64,000 bases of DNA from an uncultured Alphaproteobacteria bacterium. Its GTDB lineage: Bacteria; Pseudomonadota; Alphaproteobacteria; GCA-2731375. The notes below the pieces were generated by a model, which searched no databases, was not told where the DNA came from, and worked only from the letters and a program-made list of their open reading frames with translations. Both the position numbers and the translations under genes were made by a program. Each line of letters begins with the position of its first letter. Positions within the stretch are counted from its first letter, which is position 1. Positions 43,995 through 52,512 of this stretch are shown here, piece by piece. The stretch is taken from contig CATOSZ010000004.1 of assembly GCA_951812805.1 (NCBI GenBank), positions 62,001 to 126,000 on the forward strand, given 5' to 3'.

Positions 43995-44351
43995 ATGGCC
44001 CGGCGCCCGGTACAGGAGGAAACCAGCAGCGCCGGATGCCTGATCACCGGCATCGCCGGGCTGGTGCTGCCGCCCCTCGTCTTCGTACTGCTCGCCTGGC
44101 CCTTCGGCCTCTTCGGCTATGACGTCGTGCTGCAGGTCTTCATCACCACGGGCTGCGTCCTTGCCCTGGTCTTCGCGCTGATCCTGGGCTTCCTCGGCGA
44201 CAGCCTGGTCGACGGCGCGCTCAAGATCGCCTGCCTCTCGCCCTGCCTGTGGCTGCCGCAATACGGCGACCCCTGGCTCGCCGTCGGCGGCGTCGCCCTG
44301 TTCTCGGCCGCCCTCGCTGTCTTCGTCATGCGGCTGATCCCGAAGACCTGA
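43995..44351 (+). CDS. Uncharacterised small integral membrane protein
   Basis: This is a 118-residue protein with three hydrophobic segments (GIAGLVLPPLVFVLLAWPFG, LQVFITTGCVLALVFALILG and LAVGGVALFSAALAVFVMRL) and few charged residues. It follows the SDR by 10 bases on the same strand. No family is recognised. It could be an artefact of high GC, but the clean hydrophobic pattern and position support a gene. Confidence 0.65.
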   Translation: MARRPVQEETSSAGCLITGIAGLVLPPLVFVLLAWPFGLFGYDVVLQVFITTGCVLALVFALILGFLGDSLVDGALKIACLSPCLWLPQYGDPWLAVGGVALFSAALAVFVMRLIPKT

Positions 44352-44614
44352 GCGGCATTCGGTGCGGGACGGCGACAGCCTTCTACCGGTCCAATTCCAT
44401 GTCCAACACCGCTTCGGCTGCCTTGTGTCGCCCATCCTGCTCGGATGGGCGCCATGAAGCAGATCATTTTGATGCGACGATCATCGTCCGACACTACAAT
44501 TTAGGCTAGTGGACTGCTGAGCTTCGACAATTCATACATCGTCGGTCTGAGGGAAGACCTTTCTATCTTGGAAATGATGTTACTAGAACCTATATACTAT
44601 AGAGTGTCTCTAGC
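44352..44614. other. Intergenic stretch with a perfect 9-bp hairpin
   Basis: No gene is seen. CGCCCATCC (44429-44437) and GGATGGGCG (44443-44451) form a perfect hairpin with a 5-base loop, possibly terminating the decarboxylase operon, though no T-tract follows. From about 44500 the DNA becomes AT-rich up to the IS1182 target, unlike its surroundings. Confidence 0.6.
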
Positions 44615-46157
44615 AGCCTGTCGGACTCGGGCATGCAAGGATTGGTAAGATTGGCTTGGCGGGCGTCGATGTCATGGATTTACCCCCATGAAGTTGCGAA
44701 CGCGGGTTGGCCCGCCCGTTCAGGCGTGGCTGAGGACGAACATCCGCTTGATGTTCCAGGAGAGCGTGGCCAAGGTCCATTCCCCCTTCGCCTTGTCGAG
44801 GCCGCGCAGGCTGAACTGACGCAAGCCCATCACCGATTTGATGATGCCGAACACCGGCTCCGGCGTCTGCTTGCGAAGCGCGTAGAGCGCCCGGCCCTCG
44901 GGTGTGGCCAGGCGATGGCACATCGCCTCGAGCGGCGTCGGATCCTCGGGCGCTGGCGGCGCCTCGGCGAAGCGGTCCCGCCAGGAAAGATGGTGGTGCT
45001 CCCGGCCGAGCGCGATCAGCGGCGCGATCTCCGCTTCCCCGCAGGCCTCGACGTTGGCCTGGCTGAAGTAGCCGCTGTCCGCCAACAGGGTCTCGACCTC
45101 GCCAAGCCCGTCCGGCAGGCCGGCGAGTGCTTCGAGCGTCGGTTCGATCTGCTGCTTGTCGTTCGCCGCCTGCACCACGTCGGCGCTGACCACCAGCAGG
45201 CTGCCGGCGGCCACCGCAGCCTGGGCGTTGTAGCACTGCTCGAAGCCGCCGCCGGCCACCGGCATGATGCGCGAGTCCGGGTCCGTCAGGTTGACCTGGT
45301 CCTTCGCCCGTGGCCCCGGCTCCGGCGGCTTCGGTGGCCGCCCGCCCGGCTTGCGGCCGGTCCGCGTTTCCTTCGCCTCGCGGGCTGCCAGCTTCTCTTC
45401 GTACTCCGCCTGCTCCCGCGCATGACGCTCGGCCGCCCGCGCCTCGATCTCCGCCTTCGCCGCGGCGATCGCCGCCAGCCGGTCCTCGCGCCGTGCCAGC
45501 TCCTCCGGCACGCTCATGCCGTCGGGAACCTCGGACCGGTCCGCCGCTTCCGCCAACGCCATCAACTCCGCCACCTCGGCCCGCAGCCGGGCTTCGATCT
45601 CGCCCGCACGCTGCCACGACAGGGCGCTGTGCCGGCTCGCGTCGGCATGGATCTTCGTCCCGTCCAGCGCCACCGTGCCCAGTTGCAGCATGCCGGCCTG
45701 CCGCGCCAGCAGCAGAACCTGCACGAACAGCCCCTCGATCAGCGGCAGGAAGCGACGGCGGAACGTGGCGATCGTGTCGTGGTCGGGGTGGTCGTTTGCC
45801 GCGATGAAGCGGAAGGCCACCGAATCATAGCTCGCCCGCTCCAGCTTCCGGCTGGAATGCACCCCCGTCGCGTAGCCGTAGATCAGCAGGCCCAGCAGGA
45901 CGCTCGGGTGATGCGCCGCCGAGCCCGAACCACGATAGGCCTTCACGAACGCAGAGAGATCCAGCTGCTCCAGCACATCGACCACGAAGCGCGCCAGATG
46001 ACGATCAGGCAGCCATTCGTCCACCGAAGGCGGCAGAAGATAGCTGGTCTCCCGGTCAACCTGTCGAAAGTTGCTCATCACAAAATCACCGCGCAGGAGA
46101 GAATCAGACCGTGACAGTGAATCTCATCTCGAAACTCGGCTCAAGTCCGACAGGCTG
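44615..46157 (-). mobile_element. IS1182-family insertion sequence, flanked by CTAG
   Basis: Inverted ends CAGCCTGTCGGACT are perfect at both sides (44615 onward and the complement ending 46157), flanked by CTAG at 44611-44614 and 46158-46161, the palindromic target typical of IS1182. Length is 1543 bp with one transposase. Confidence 0.92.
44720..46081 (-). CDS. IS1182-family transposase
   Basis: This 453-residue DDE transposase has FRQVDRETSYLLPPSVDEWL at the N-terminus, LGLLIYGYATGVHSSRKLER, DTIATFRRRFL, TVALDGTKIHADAS (catalytic Asp), a charged coiled-coil insert, NAQAAVAAGSLLVV, LLADSGYFSQANVEA and PEPVFGIIKSVMGLRQFSLRG (catalytic Glu), the IS1182 order. It appears intact. Confidence 0.94.
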   Translation of the reverse strand: MMSNFRQVDRETSYLLPPSVDEWLPDRHLARFVVDVLEQLDLSAFVKAYRGSGSAAHHPSVLLGLLIYGYATGVHSSRKLERASYDSVAFRFIAANDHPDHDTIATFRRRFLPLIEGLFVQVLLLARQAGMLQLGTVALDGTKIHADASRHSALSWQRAGEIEARLRAEVAELMALAEAADRSEVPDGMSVPEELARREDRLAAIAAAKAEIEARAAERHAREQAEYEEKLAAREAKETRTGRKPGGRPPKPPEPGPRAKDQVNLTDPDSRIMPVAGGGFEQCYNAQAAVAAGSLLVVSADVVQAANDKQQIEPTLEALAGLPDGLGEVETLLADSGYFSQANVEACGEAEIAPLIALGREHHHLSWRDRFAEAPPAPEDPTPLEAMCHRLATPEGRALYALRKQTPEPVFGIIKSVMGLRQFSLRGLDKAKGEWTLATLSWNIKRMFVLSHA

Positions 46158-46161
46158 CTAG

Positions 46162-46275
46162 AGTTTCGATTCTTCCCGCATCTCCCCCGGGTGATCGAGG
46201 TGGGACCGCCATAAGCAAGGGGTCAGGACTTGAATGTTGAATTTGGGAAGTACGGGTGCGGCAAATCTGTAGTCC
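46162..46275. other. 114-bp spacer with a REP-like GGGGTCAGGACTTG motif
   Basis: No gene fits here between IS1182 and the second IS66. GGGGTCAGGACTTGAATG at about 46219 resembles the arm of the palindrome at 10006-10068, suggesting a dispersed repeat. The 8 bases before IS66 (TGTAGTCC) do not match those after it. Confidence 0.5.
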
Positions 46276-48046
46276 GTAACAGGGGCAAAACCCCGGGCGG
46301 TCAAGCCATTTCGATGCAGCGTTGTCTGACGAGGATCGGCAGTGGGGGCACGGGTGGGGCGCCGGGGACCTTGAGGCGGTCGCCGAGATAATCCCAGAAG
46401 GAGAGGCCAAGTTTCTGGCAGGTCTTGTAGAGGCCGAGGAATGTGTCTCGGGCCTGCTTGCCGTCCTCGGAGCGTGTGCCGCCGGAGAATTTTCGCCTTG
46501 TGACCATGGCGCGGATGTCGCGTTCCGCGCCGTTGGTGTTGAGCGGGACCTCCGGGCGGTCGAGGACGACGAGCAGTTCGTCGCGGTTGGCATGCAGGCG
46601 AGCCAGGAGCCGGTCGAGGCGGAGGAATCCGGTCTTGGTCGCGAAGAGCGCATCGAAGCGGCATGCCAGGTGGGCCCGCCGTCCTGGCGCCGGCCTTTCG
46701 CGATAGGCTTTGAGATCGGCGTAGAGTTGCCAGAGCCGTGCCTGGATGTGTTCCTTCTCGCGCCGCTGGCTCCGGGAGAAGGTCATCAGCTTGTGGATCA
46801 AGCGCTCCGCATGGACCCAGCAGAGCGCGTGGCGGCCGACGTTGAACTGGCCAGCATCGTCACTCAGGACGACGCAGGCGCCCGCGGCCGTGCCCCTGAG
46901 CAGGCCGTGCGCGGCGATGGCGCCCCACAGCGCCCCCTCGGTGGCGGTCCGCGCGGCCCCGCGCCCGTCCCCGTGCCCGGTGATGGCGAGCCGCCCCAGG
47001 TGGGCCAGCCAGGCATCTTCGTTGGTGAAGCGCCGCGGGCAGCCCTCGGCCAGACGGGCGATCACCGATGCGGCCAGGTCGCGCTCGGCCATGTAGGCGA
47101 AGGCGGCGGCATTGAGCACATAGTCCGCGTGGCCGGCCCGCAGCCGTTCCAGGAAGTTCAAGCGGCTCTTGGAAAACGTCGTGGCGAACCAAGCGAAGGC
47201 GTCGTTGCCGATCCCGCTCGTCACCCCGTTGCGGTTGGCGTGGCGGGCGCCGGTATCGTCGACGCTGATCCAGGGCGCCGTCTCCAGGCCGGCGCGCAGC
47301 ACCGCCTCGCCCTCGGCGACGAAGCCGTCATGGCCCTCGTTCAACAACCGCACCACCTGGCGCTTGGAGATCTTGATGCCGAGGTCGTCCAAGAGCCGCG
47401 CCAAGCGCTCCGCGCTGGTCTGGCCGCCATGATAGAGCGCCAGCACGAAACGCCTGAGCGCCGGGCCGAAGTGGCCGCGCGTCCCCGCCGGCAGCGGCGC
47501 CACGATCGTGGCCCCCTCGGGCGTCAGCCAGCGCTCGCGGCGTAACAGGACAGTGTTCGGCCGGCAGAGCAGGTCCTGAACCAGATAGTCTTCATAGCCC
47601 TTGAAGCGCGAGCCCGCCGGCACGGCGGCCCGGACGATCCGCCTCTCGTCGATGGGAACCCGGCCCTTCTTGGCCCGCCGTCCCGCCTTCCGCCCCGTCC
47701 GGCCCCGGGATACGGCCTGCTTGTCCATGCCGCTCGGCTTGATATCCGGTGGCCCGGAAAGGCCTTTGAGACGGCGGATCTCTTCGCGCAATGTCGCGTT
47801 CTCGGCACGCAGGGCCGCCTGCTCCTCAAGCAGCGTCAGAACCAGCGCCTTCAGGGCGGCGACATCAAGATCGTCGAGATCCGGAAGCGATTCGGCCATG
47901 ACGGGATCGAATCACAGACCTCCCGCCGCGAACATCGATATCTGGTCACTTGACGCGGAAGCCTCACAAGATGTGGCCGTTGAGACTCACCCCTATACCC
48001 AGGCCAGATCCCCCCGTCCCCAGGCCCGGCCTTTTGCCCCGGTTAC
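46276..48046 (-). mobile_element. IS66-family insertion sequence, copy 2, no target duplication
   Basis: The same 1771 bp as copy 1, in the same orientation, with the same GTAA ends. The flanking octamers differ (TGTAGTCC and CGAAGATG), so no target duplication is present. This points to recombination between IS copies or deletion next to this copy after insertion. Confidence 0.94.
46301..47899 (-). CDS. tnpC: IS66-family transposase TnpC, copy 2
   Basis: A 532-residue TnpC identical in sequence to the one at 32827-34425, with the same DDE blocks (SVDDTGARHANRNG, VLSDDAGQFN, NTNGAERDIRAMV). Identity over the full element implies a very recent duplication. Confidence 0.95.
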   Translation of the reverse strand: MAESLPDLDDLDVAALKALVLTLLEEQAALRAENATLREEIRRLKGLSGPPDIKPSGMDKQAVSRGRTGRKAGRRAKKGRVPIDERRIVRAAVPAGSRFKGYEDYLVQDLLCRPNTVLLRRERWLTPEGATIVAPLPAGTRGHFGPALRRFVLALYHGGQTSAERLARLLDDLGIKISKRQVVRLLNEGHDGFVAEGEAVLRAGLETAPWISVDDTGARHANRNGVTSGIGNDAFAWFATTFSKSRLNFLERLRAGHADYVLNAAAFAYMAERDLAASVIARLAEGCPRRFTNEDAWLAHLGRLAITGHGDGRGAARTATEGALWGAIAAHGLLRGTAAGACVVLSDDAGQFNVGRHALCWVHAERLIHKLMTFSRSQRREKEHIQARLWQLYADLKAYRERPAPGRRAHLACRFDALFATKTGFLRLDRLLARLHANRDELLVVLDRPEVPLNTNGAERDIRAMVTRRKFSGGTRSEDGKQARDTFLGLYKTCQKLGLSFWDYLGDRLKVPGAPPVPPLPILVRQRCIEMA

Positions 48047-48047
48047 C

Positions 48048-48560
48048 GAAGATGTTTGTCGCCAGCTTGTTGAAGAGTCGAACGATCGATGGGATTATGG
48101 ACTTCTCGCTTTCGCTATTGTGGAAGAACAGTGCATTGAATGGATGAAGCACCACGAAGATCACAATGGACAATTACCGACGCCTCAGGAGATCCAAAAT
48201 TGGTATGAACAGCAACCGCCTGGCGTTCTGTTACGAGCAAAAGGCACCGCTGAAAACGCGCTCCAGCTTTTTACTGATGATGCGTTGCAGGAGATACTTG
48301 AAATCGAACGGAGAGAAGTCGCAGATTCAGTAATTGTATCAGAAATTCGGCTTGGGCAGCGATTTTGGCGGCAGTTTGGCATCAACGTGGCAGCAGGATT
48401 TGCTAGCGCGGTGCTGTTTGCGGCAGCGTTGATCGTAGTGGCTTTTCTTGTATTGGAAGACCCTTCACCAATTAAATTGTGGCAGGGTGCTGCAAATGGT
48501 GATCAAACAGAGGAGAGTACAGTTGGCAAAACGAGCAGTAAATCGGGAAGTGACGAGTAA
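48048..48560 (+). pseudogene. Low-GC accessory gene remnant, membrane protein C-terminus (5' end lost at IS66)
   Basis: The frame enters directly from IS66 and encodes 170 native residues: EDVCRQLVEESNDRWDYGLL, MKHHEDHNGQLPTPQEIQNW, an acidic helical part and one membrane segment near the C-terminus (AAGFASAVLFAAALIVVAFL), then a Ser/Lys-rich tail. Its AT content is clearly above that of its neighbours. The upstream part is not found on the other side of IS66, so the gene was truncated by a deletion. The family is not recognised. It overlaps the start of a small basic protein gene in another frame. Confidence 0.6.
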
Positions 48561-48561
48561 G

Positions 48562-49770
48562 CAGGGGAATCGCATTTGGAATTGCCTTGACGTGCGTGTT
48601 TGATCTTGAGGTATTGGCGCGAATCGATTCTACCCGGTCTTTTCACGGGTGGAGGTTGCGATGGAAGGCTTTCTGGAGTGCTTTGAGGGTCTCGAGGATC
48701 CGCGGACTGGCAATGCCGGGCGTCACGATCTGCTGGAGATCTTGACGATCGCCCTGTGCACGGTCCTCTCGGGCGGTCAGACGGCGGTCGACATGGCGAT
48801 CTTCGCGCGTGAAAAGGAGGCGTTCCTGCGGGAATTTCTCGTACTCGAACATGGCGTGCCGAGCCACGACACCTTCAGCCGGGTGTTCCGGTTGCTGGAT
48901 CCGGAGGCGTTCGGCGCCTGCTTCCAGCGCTTCATGGCGCGCTTTTCCGAGACCTGCCAAGGGGTCATTGCGATCGACGGCAAGGTGGTGCGGCGATCCT
49001 ACGACAAGGCGAGCGGCACGTCGGCGCTGCATATGGTCTCGGCCTGGGGCTGTGATCAGCGGCTGGTGTTGGGGCAAGTCGCCACCGACGCCAAGTCCAA
49101 CGAGATCACCGCCGTGCCGAAGCTGTTGAAACTATTGAGCCTCGAGGGGACGATCGTGACCGTGGACGCCCTCAATTGCCAGCGCGCCATCGCCAGCCAG
49201 ATTATCGAGCAGGGGGGTGACTACGCCCTGGCGTTGAAGGGCAATCAAGGCACGCTGCATGACGACGTGAGAACCTTCCTCGACGATCCGAAAGCCGAAG
49301 CGACCACCACCGACACCACGGTCGATGGCGATCATGGCCGCATCGAGACCCGTGCCGCTCTCGTCTCCAGCCACGTCGAGTGGCTGCAAGAGCGCCATCA
49401 TTGGCCGGGCCTGAAGGCGGTCGCCAAAGTCACCCGGACCCGCGAGTGCGCGGAGAAGACGTCGAGCGAAACCGCCTACTACCTGCTCAGCCAGCCGCTC
49501 GACGCCGAGCGCTTCAATCCCGTTGCCCGGGCGCACTGGGGGGTCGAAAACCGCCTGCACTGGTGCCTCGATGTCCAAATGAACGAAGACCAAGACAGAA
49601 CCCGCAAGGACAATGGACCGCACAATCTCGCCGTCCTGCGCCACATGGCGCTCAATGTCATGCGAAAGGATCCACGAAAAGACTCGCTGCGCGCCAAGTT
49701 CAAAATCGCCGCTTGGAACAACGACTATCTCCTGTCACTCCTCGGCAAATTCTGAAATGCGATTGCCCTG
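48562..49770 (+). mobile_element. ISAs1-family insertion sequence with 10-bp duplication
   Basis: Inverted ends CAGGGGAATCGCATTT and, inverted, CAGGGCAATCGCATTT bound a 1209-bp element flanked by perfect 10-bp direct repeats GACGAGTAAG (48552-48561 and 49771-49780). This length of duplication fits ISAs1. Confidence 0.93.
48661..49755 (+). CDS. ISAs1-family transposase
   Basis: A transposase of about 364 residues from ATG 48661 (48649 is an alternative). It has the N-terminal DUF4372-like helical region (GLEDPRTGNAGRHDLLEIL), VIAIDGKVVRRSYD, GTIVTVDALNCQRAIASQI, YALALKGNQGTLHDDV and AHWGVENRLHWCLDV with the final catalytic Glu. It appears complete. Confidence 0.94.
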   Translation: MEGFLECFEGLEDPRTGNAGRHDLLEILTIALCTVLSGGQTAVDMAIFAREKEAFLREFLVLEHGVPSHDTFSRVFRLLDPEAFGACFQRFMARFSETCQGVIAIDGKVVRRSYDKASGTSALHMVSAWGCDQRLVLGQVATDAKSNEITAVPKLLKLLSLEGTIVTVDALNCQRAIASQIIEQGGDYALALKGNQGTLHDDVRTFLDDPKAEATTTDTTVDGDHGRIETRAALVSSHVEWLQERHHWPGLKAVAKVTRTRECAEKTSSETAYYLLSQPLDAERFNPVARAHWGVENRLHWCLDVQMNEDQDRTRKDNGPHNLAVLRHMALNVMRKDPRKDSLRAKFKIAAWNNDYLLSLLGKF

Positions 49771-50063
49771 GACGAGTAAGCGTGCTGCTTCTGCAGCCTC
49801 GAAAGTCTTACGTGACCCAAAGTCCAGCAAGGCAGCAAAATCTGCAGCGGGCTCAGCTTTGACACAGCGCCCCAACAGGACTTCGGCCAAAAGGAAGTCG
49901 GCAGGTTAATCGCGCCGGGTCATAATCTCGGAGGGTATCACTCCCTCAAGCGCTGATCGATCTGCACTTGTCGACGGAAGCAGCGAATCTCCGTTGAGGC
50001 TGCGCCCTCAGCGGCAAACGAAGATACGCGCTTGCACGCGACCGTCCTACGGCGATCAAAATC

Positions 50064-50672
50064 TCACGTCATCGCAGCCCTGTCTTTGGCCCGGGCCGGG
50101 TCTTCGAAATTCGTGATCACGACCTCCTCGCTGACCGTTTCCAAGACGGCGCAGCTCAACTGCCTGTCGTTGTTGTGGTCGCGCCCGTCTCCGGTCGAGC
50201 CCGGATTGACGACGAGGAGGCCATTGATGCGCCGCACCAGCTGTTGATGGGTATGGCCATAGAGCACGAAGTCCGCCTCCGCTTCGCCGAAACGGGCGAG
50301 TTGTCGGCTATGGGGATAGACGTAGGTGCCGCGCGGCTCCCACGGCGTCGAATGCACCATCAGAACCTTCTTGCCGCCGATATCGAGTTCGATGCGTGCC
50401 GGCCGCTCCGCCAGCCATTGCAGCAGGTCGCGATCGATCGTGTCGCGCTCGCGCGCCCGGGCGCCGTGCGGGCCGAGGAAGACTTCTTCGTGGTTGCCCT
50501 GGATGACATGGGCATCGCGCGCCTTCAGCAGGGCGACGACCTCGTTGGAAAAGCGGTACTCGAAAATGCTGTCGCCGAGACACAGCAATTCATCGACCGG
50601 CCCCATGATCTCCAACGCGCGGGTCAGGCCGTCGATGTTGCAATGCAGATCGGAGACGATGCCGAGCTTCAC
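50064..50672 (-). CDS. Metallophosphoesterase (YfcE-like phosphodiesterase)
   Basis: This 202-residue protein starts at GTG 50672 after GGGGAGG. It carries all five metal motifs: GIVSDLHCN, CLGDSIFEY, QGNHEEV, MVHSTP and YGHTHQQLVRRINGLLVVNPGS. Such calcineurin-like enzymes hydrolyse phosphodiesters with two metals in the cytoplasm. No neighbour explains its substrate. The 154 bases between it and the small basic protein remnant hold nothing recognisable. Confidence 0.93.
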   Translation of the reverse strand: MKLGIVSDLHCNIDGLTRALEIMGPVDELLCLGDSIFEYRFSNEVVALLKARDAHVIQGNHEEVFLGPHGARARERDTIDRDLLQWLAERPARIELDIGGKKVLMVHSTPWEPRGTYVYPHSRQLARFGEAEADFVLYGHTHQQLVRRINGLLVVNPGSTGDGRDHNNDRQLSCAVLETVSEEVVITNFEDPARAKDRAAMT

Positions 50673-50844
50673 GTCGCTGTGCCTCCCCTCACGATCATGA
50701 CGGGGCCCTCCCCGTTTCATCCCTCGGCGCGGGAGTGTAGCGAAGCGCCGGCAGCGCTCAAGCGGCAAGGCATCCTCGATGTCGACAGGGCCGACCCAAC
50801 CGGTATATCCCGGTAGCCTGTGACCTGGACCCCGGAGAGGCGCC

Positions 50845-51717
50845 GTGAACGACATCGTCTATCGTGAATACGACCAAGCTACACTGAACGAACAATACAA
50901 CGCGCGCAGCGCCGTCCCGGCGTTCGGCGCCTTCGTTGGGCGCTGGCAATCGAGCAGCGACGAGGCCGTCCGAACGCTCCGCTGCACCCTCGACGTCGCC
51001 TATGGCGACGACCCGATCGAGACGCTCGACATCTTCCATCCCTTGGGTGGCGGCCCGGCCCCGGTGATGGTGTTCTTTCACGGCGGCTACTGGCGCGCGG
51101 GCGACAAGTCATGGTTCCGGTTTCTCGCACGCACCTTCGTCGAGCATGGCGCGGCGTTCGTCCTGACGCGATACGGCCTGTGCCCGGCCTATGGAATGGA
51201 CGAGCTGGTCGCCCAGTGTCGGCGCGCCGTGGCCTGGGTCCATCGCAACGCCGGGCAGTTCGGCGGCGATGATGCCCGCCTCTTCGTATCCGGCCATTCC
51301 GCGGGCGGCCACATAACCGGGATGATGCTCGCCACGGATTGGCCGGCGCAAGATGGTTTGCCGGCGAACGCGATCAAGGGCGCGACGGGGATCAGCGGCC
51401 TCTACGACCTGGAGCCGATCCGTCTCTCCCACGTGAACGAGCCGCTGGGGCTGACCGAGGAAAGCGCGCGCCGGAACAGCCCCGTGGTCCTGCCGCCGCC
51501 ACACGTCCCGCCCTCACTCCTCCTCGCCTTCGGCGGTCTCGAAAGTGCCGAGTACGAGCGACAGACCCGGGCCTACGCGGATGTCCTGCGGCGGGCCGGC
51601 GGCACGCCGAGCGTCGTCGCGGTGGAGGGCCATCACCACTTTTCGATCCTGGACGCCTTCGCCAACCCGCGCCATCGCTTCGGACAGGCGGTCCTGGCGC
51701 AGTTGGGTTTGGCGTGA
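50845..51717 (+). CDS. Alpha/beta hydrolase (esterase/kynurenine formamidase-like)
   Basis: This 290-residue protein starts at GTG 50845 after GGAGAGG. It has the oxyanion-hole motif FFHGGYWRAG, nucleophile elbow VSGHSAGGHITG (Ser), and a late catalytic His in VEGHHHFSIL, with an Asp expected between. The N-terminus (REYDQATLNEQYNAR) is typical of the formamidase-like BD-FAE branch. The substrate is unknown. It is transcribed divergently from the phosphoesterase. Confidence 0.9.
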   Translation: MNDIVYREYDQATLNEQYNARSAVPAFGAFVGRWQSSSDEAVRTLRCTLDVAYGDDPIETLDIFHPLGGGPAPVMVFFHGGYWRAGDKSWFRFLARTFVEHGAAFVLTRYGLCPAYGMDELVAQCRRAVAWVHRNAGQFGGDDARLFVSGHSAGGHITGMMLATDWPAQDGLPANAIKGATGISGLYDLEPIRLSHVNEPLGLTEESARRNSPVVLPPPHVPPSLLLAFGGLESAEYERQTRAYADVLRRAGGTPSVVAVEGHHHFSILDAFANPRHRFGQAVLAQLGLA

Positions 51718-51742
51718 CGCCGGCTCGACCGAACGGTATCGG

Positions 51743-52468
51743 TTACTTGCCGGCCACCTTCAGCGGGATCATCGGGCTTCCCGAGAAGCTCAGGTCCTTC
51801 GCGAACGCGGCCCAGACCAGCTTCTCGGGCTTGAACGCCGACAGGGGATGCGCTTTCTCGACGGCCAGCTCGACGGCGACGGGCGTTGCGGCGCAGCCGG
51901 TCGCGAGATAGGTGAACTGCGATATCACGAGGCCCTGCGCCCCATCCGGCTGACTCGGATAGTTCAGCGACCCGACCACGGGACCGCACTTCGGGCCTTC
52001 GGCAAGCTCGATCGCCGCCGTCAGCGCCGTCGAGCCGGCGACCGTCAGGGTGCCCGAAACCGCGTTCCCCTTCTTGCTCAGGCTCGTATCGCCCTGCACT
52101 TCCAGATAGCCCACCTTTTTCAGCTTGTCGGGCCCGGTGCTCGTCGCCGACCACAGAATGTAGCGCGCCTTGTTGCCGTCGACCGAGTCGAAGCCCTGGA
52201 GGTCGACCCAGACATAGGTGCGCGCATAGGCCGCTACGCCGTCACCGCCCTTCGAGGTGTAGACGTTGATGCCGCCGGTGATGCCTTCCGCGGGCTCCAG
52301 CCCGGACGGCAGGGCGGCGCGCACCGCGGCTTCGTTCAACGTAATCCCGATCAGGATGTGCTCGTTGCCGCCGACGACATAGGGACCGTCGCCGGCCTTC
52401 GCGGCCACCGGCGCTATAACAAACAGGACCGTCAGCAAGCGCACGATGCGCGTGGTTATCGATTTCAT
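51743..52468 (-). CDS. Exported protein, possibly acetoacetate decarboxylase-fold
   Basis: This 241-residue protein has a signal peptide (ITTRIVRLLTVLFVIAPVAA, cleavage near AKA). The body contains LNEAAVRAALPSGLEPAEG, INVYTSKGG, YARTYVWVDLQGFD and CGPVVGSLNYPSQ, which loosely recall the acetoacetate decarboxylase-like fold in position of the LP..L and Y-x-E-like strands. No active-site lysine can be assigned with confidence. It lies 44 bases downstream of the histidine kinase gene on the same strand and may be its last operon member. Confidence 0.55.
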   Translation of the reverse strand: MKSITTRIVRLLTVLFVIAPVAAKAGDGPYVVGGNEHILIGITLNEAAVRAALPSGLEPAEGITGGINVYTSKGGDGVAAYARTYVWVDLQGFDSVDGNKARYILWSATSTGPDKLKKVGYLEVQGDTSLSKKGNAVSGTLTVAGSTALTAAIELAEGPKCGPVVGSLNYPSQPDGAQGLVISQFTYLATGCAATPVAVELAVEKAHPLSAFKPEKLVWAAFAKDLSFSGSPMIPLKVAGK

Positions 52469-52512
52469 GGTTCCCTCCCAATACCAAAGCCCGGAGGTAA
52501 ACACCTATTTCG

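Larger units (their letters stand above)
48496..49909 (+). pseudogene. Small basic protein gene, interrupted by ISAs1
   Basis: ATG 48496 opens MVIKQRRVQLAKRAVNREVT and runs into the 10-bp ISAs1 target at 48552-48561. Removing ISAs1 and one target copy continues the same frame at 49781 (RAASAASKVLRDPKSSKAAK) to TAA 49907-49909, for 64 residues in total. Small Lys/Ala/Ser-rich proteins with this SKxLxDPxSSKxxK-xAxSALxQ pattern occur in accessory regions of many bacteria; their function is unknown to me. The first 22 codons overlap the end of the upstream membrane-protein gene in the +1 frame, which suggests translational coupling of the pair. Confidence 0.65.

Noticed and set aside
47601..48560. 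319-residue plus-strand protein crossing IS66
   Set aside because: Its first part is antisense to tnpC; only codons from 48048 are native.
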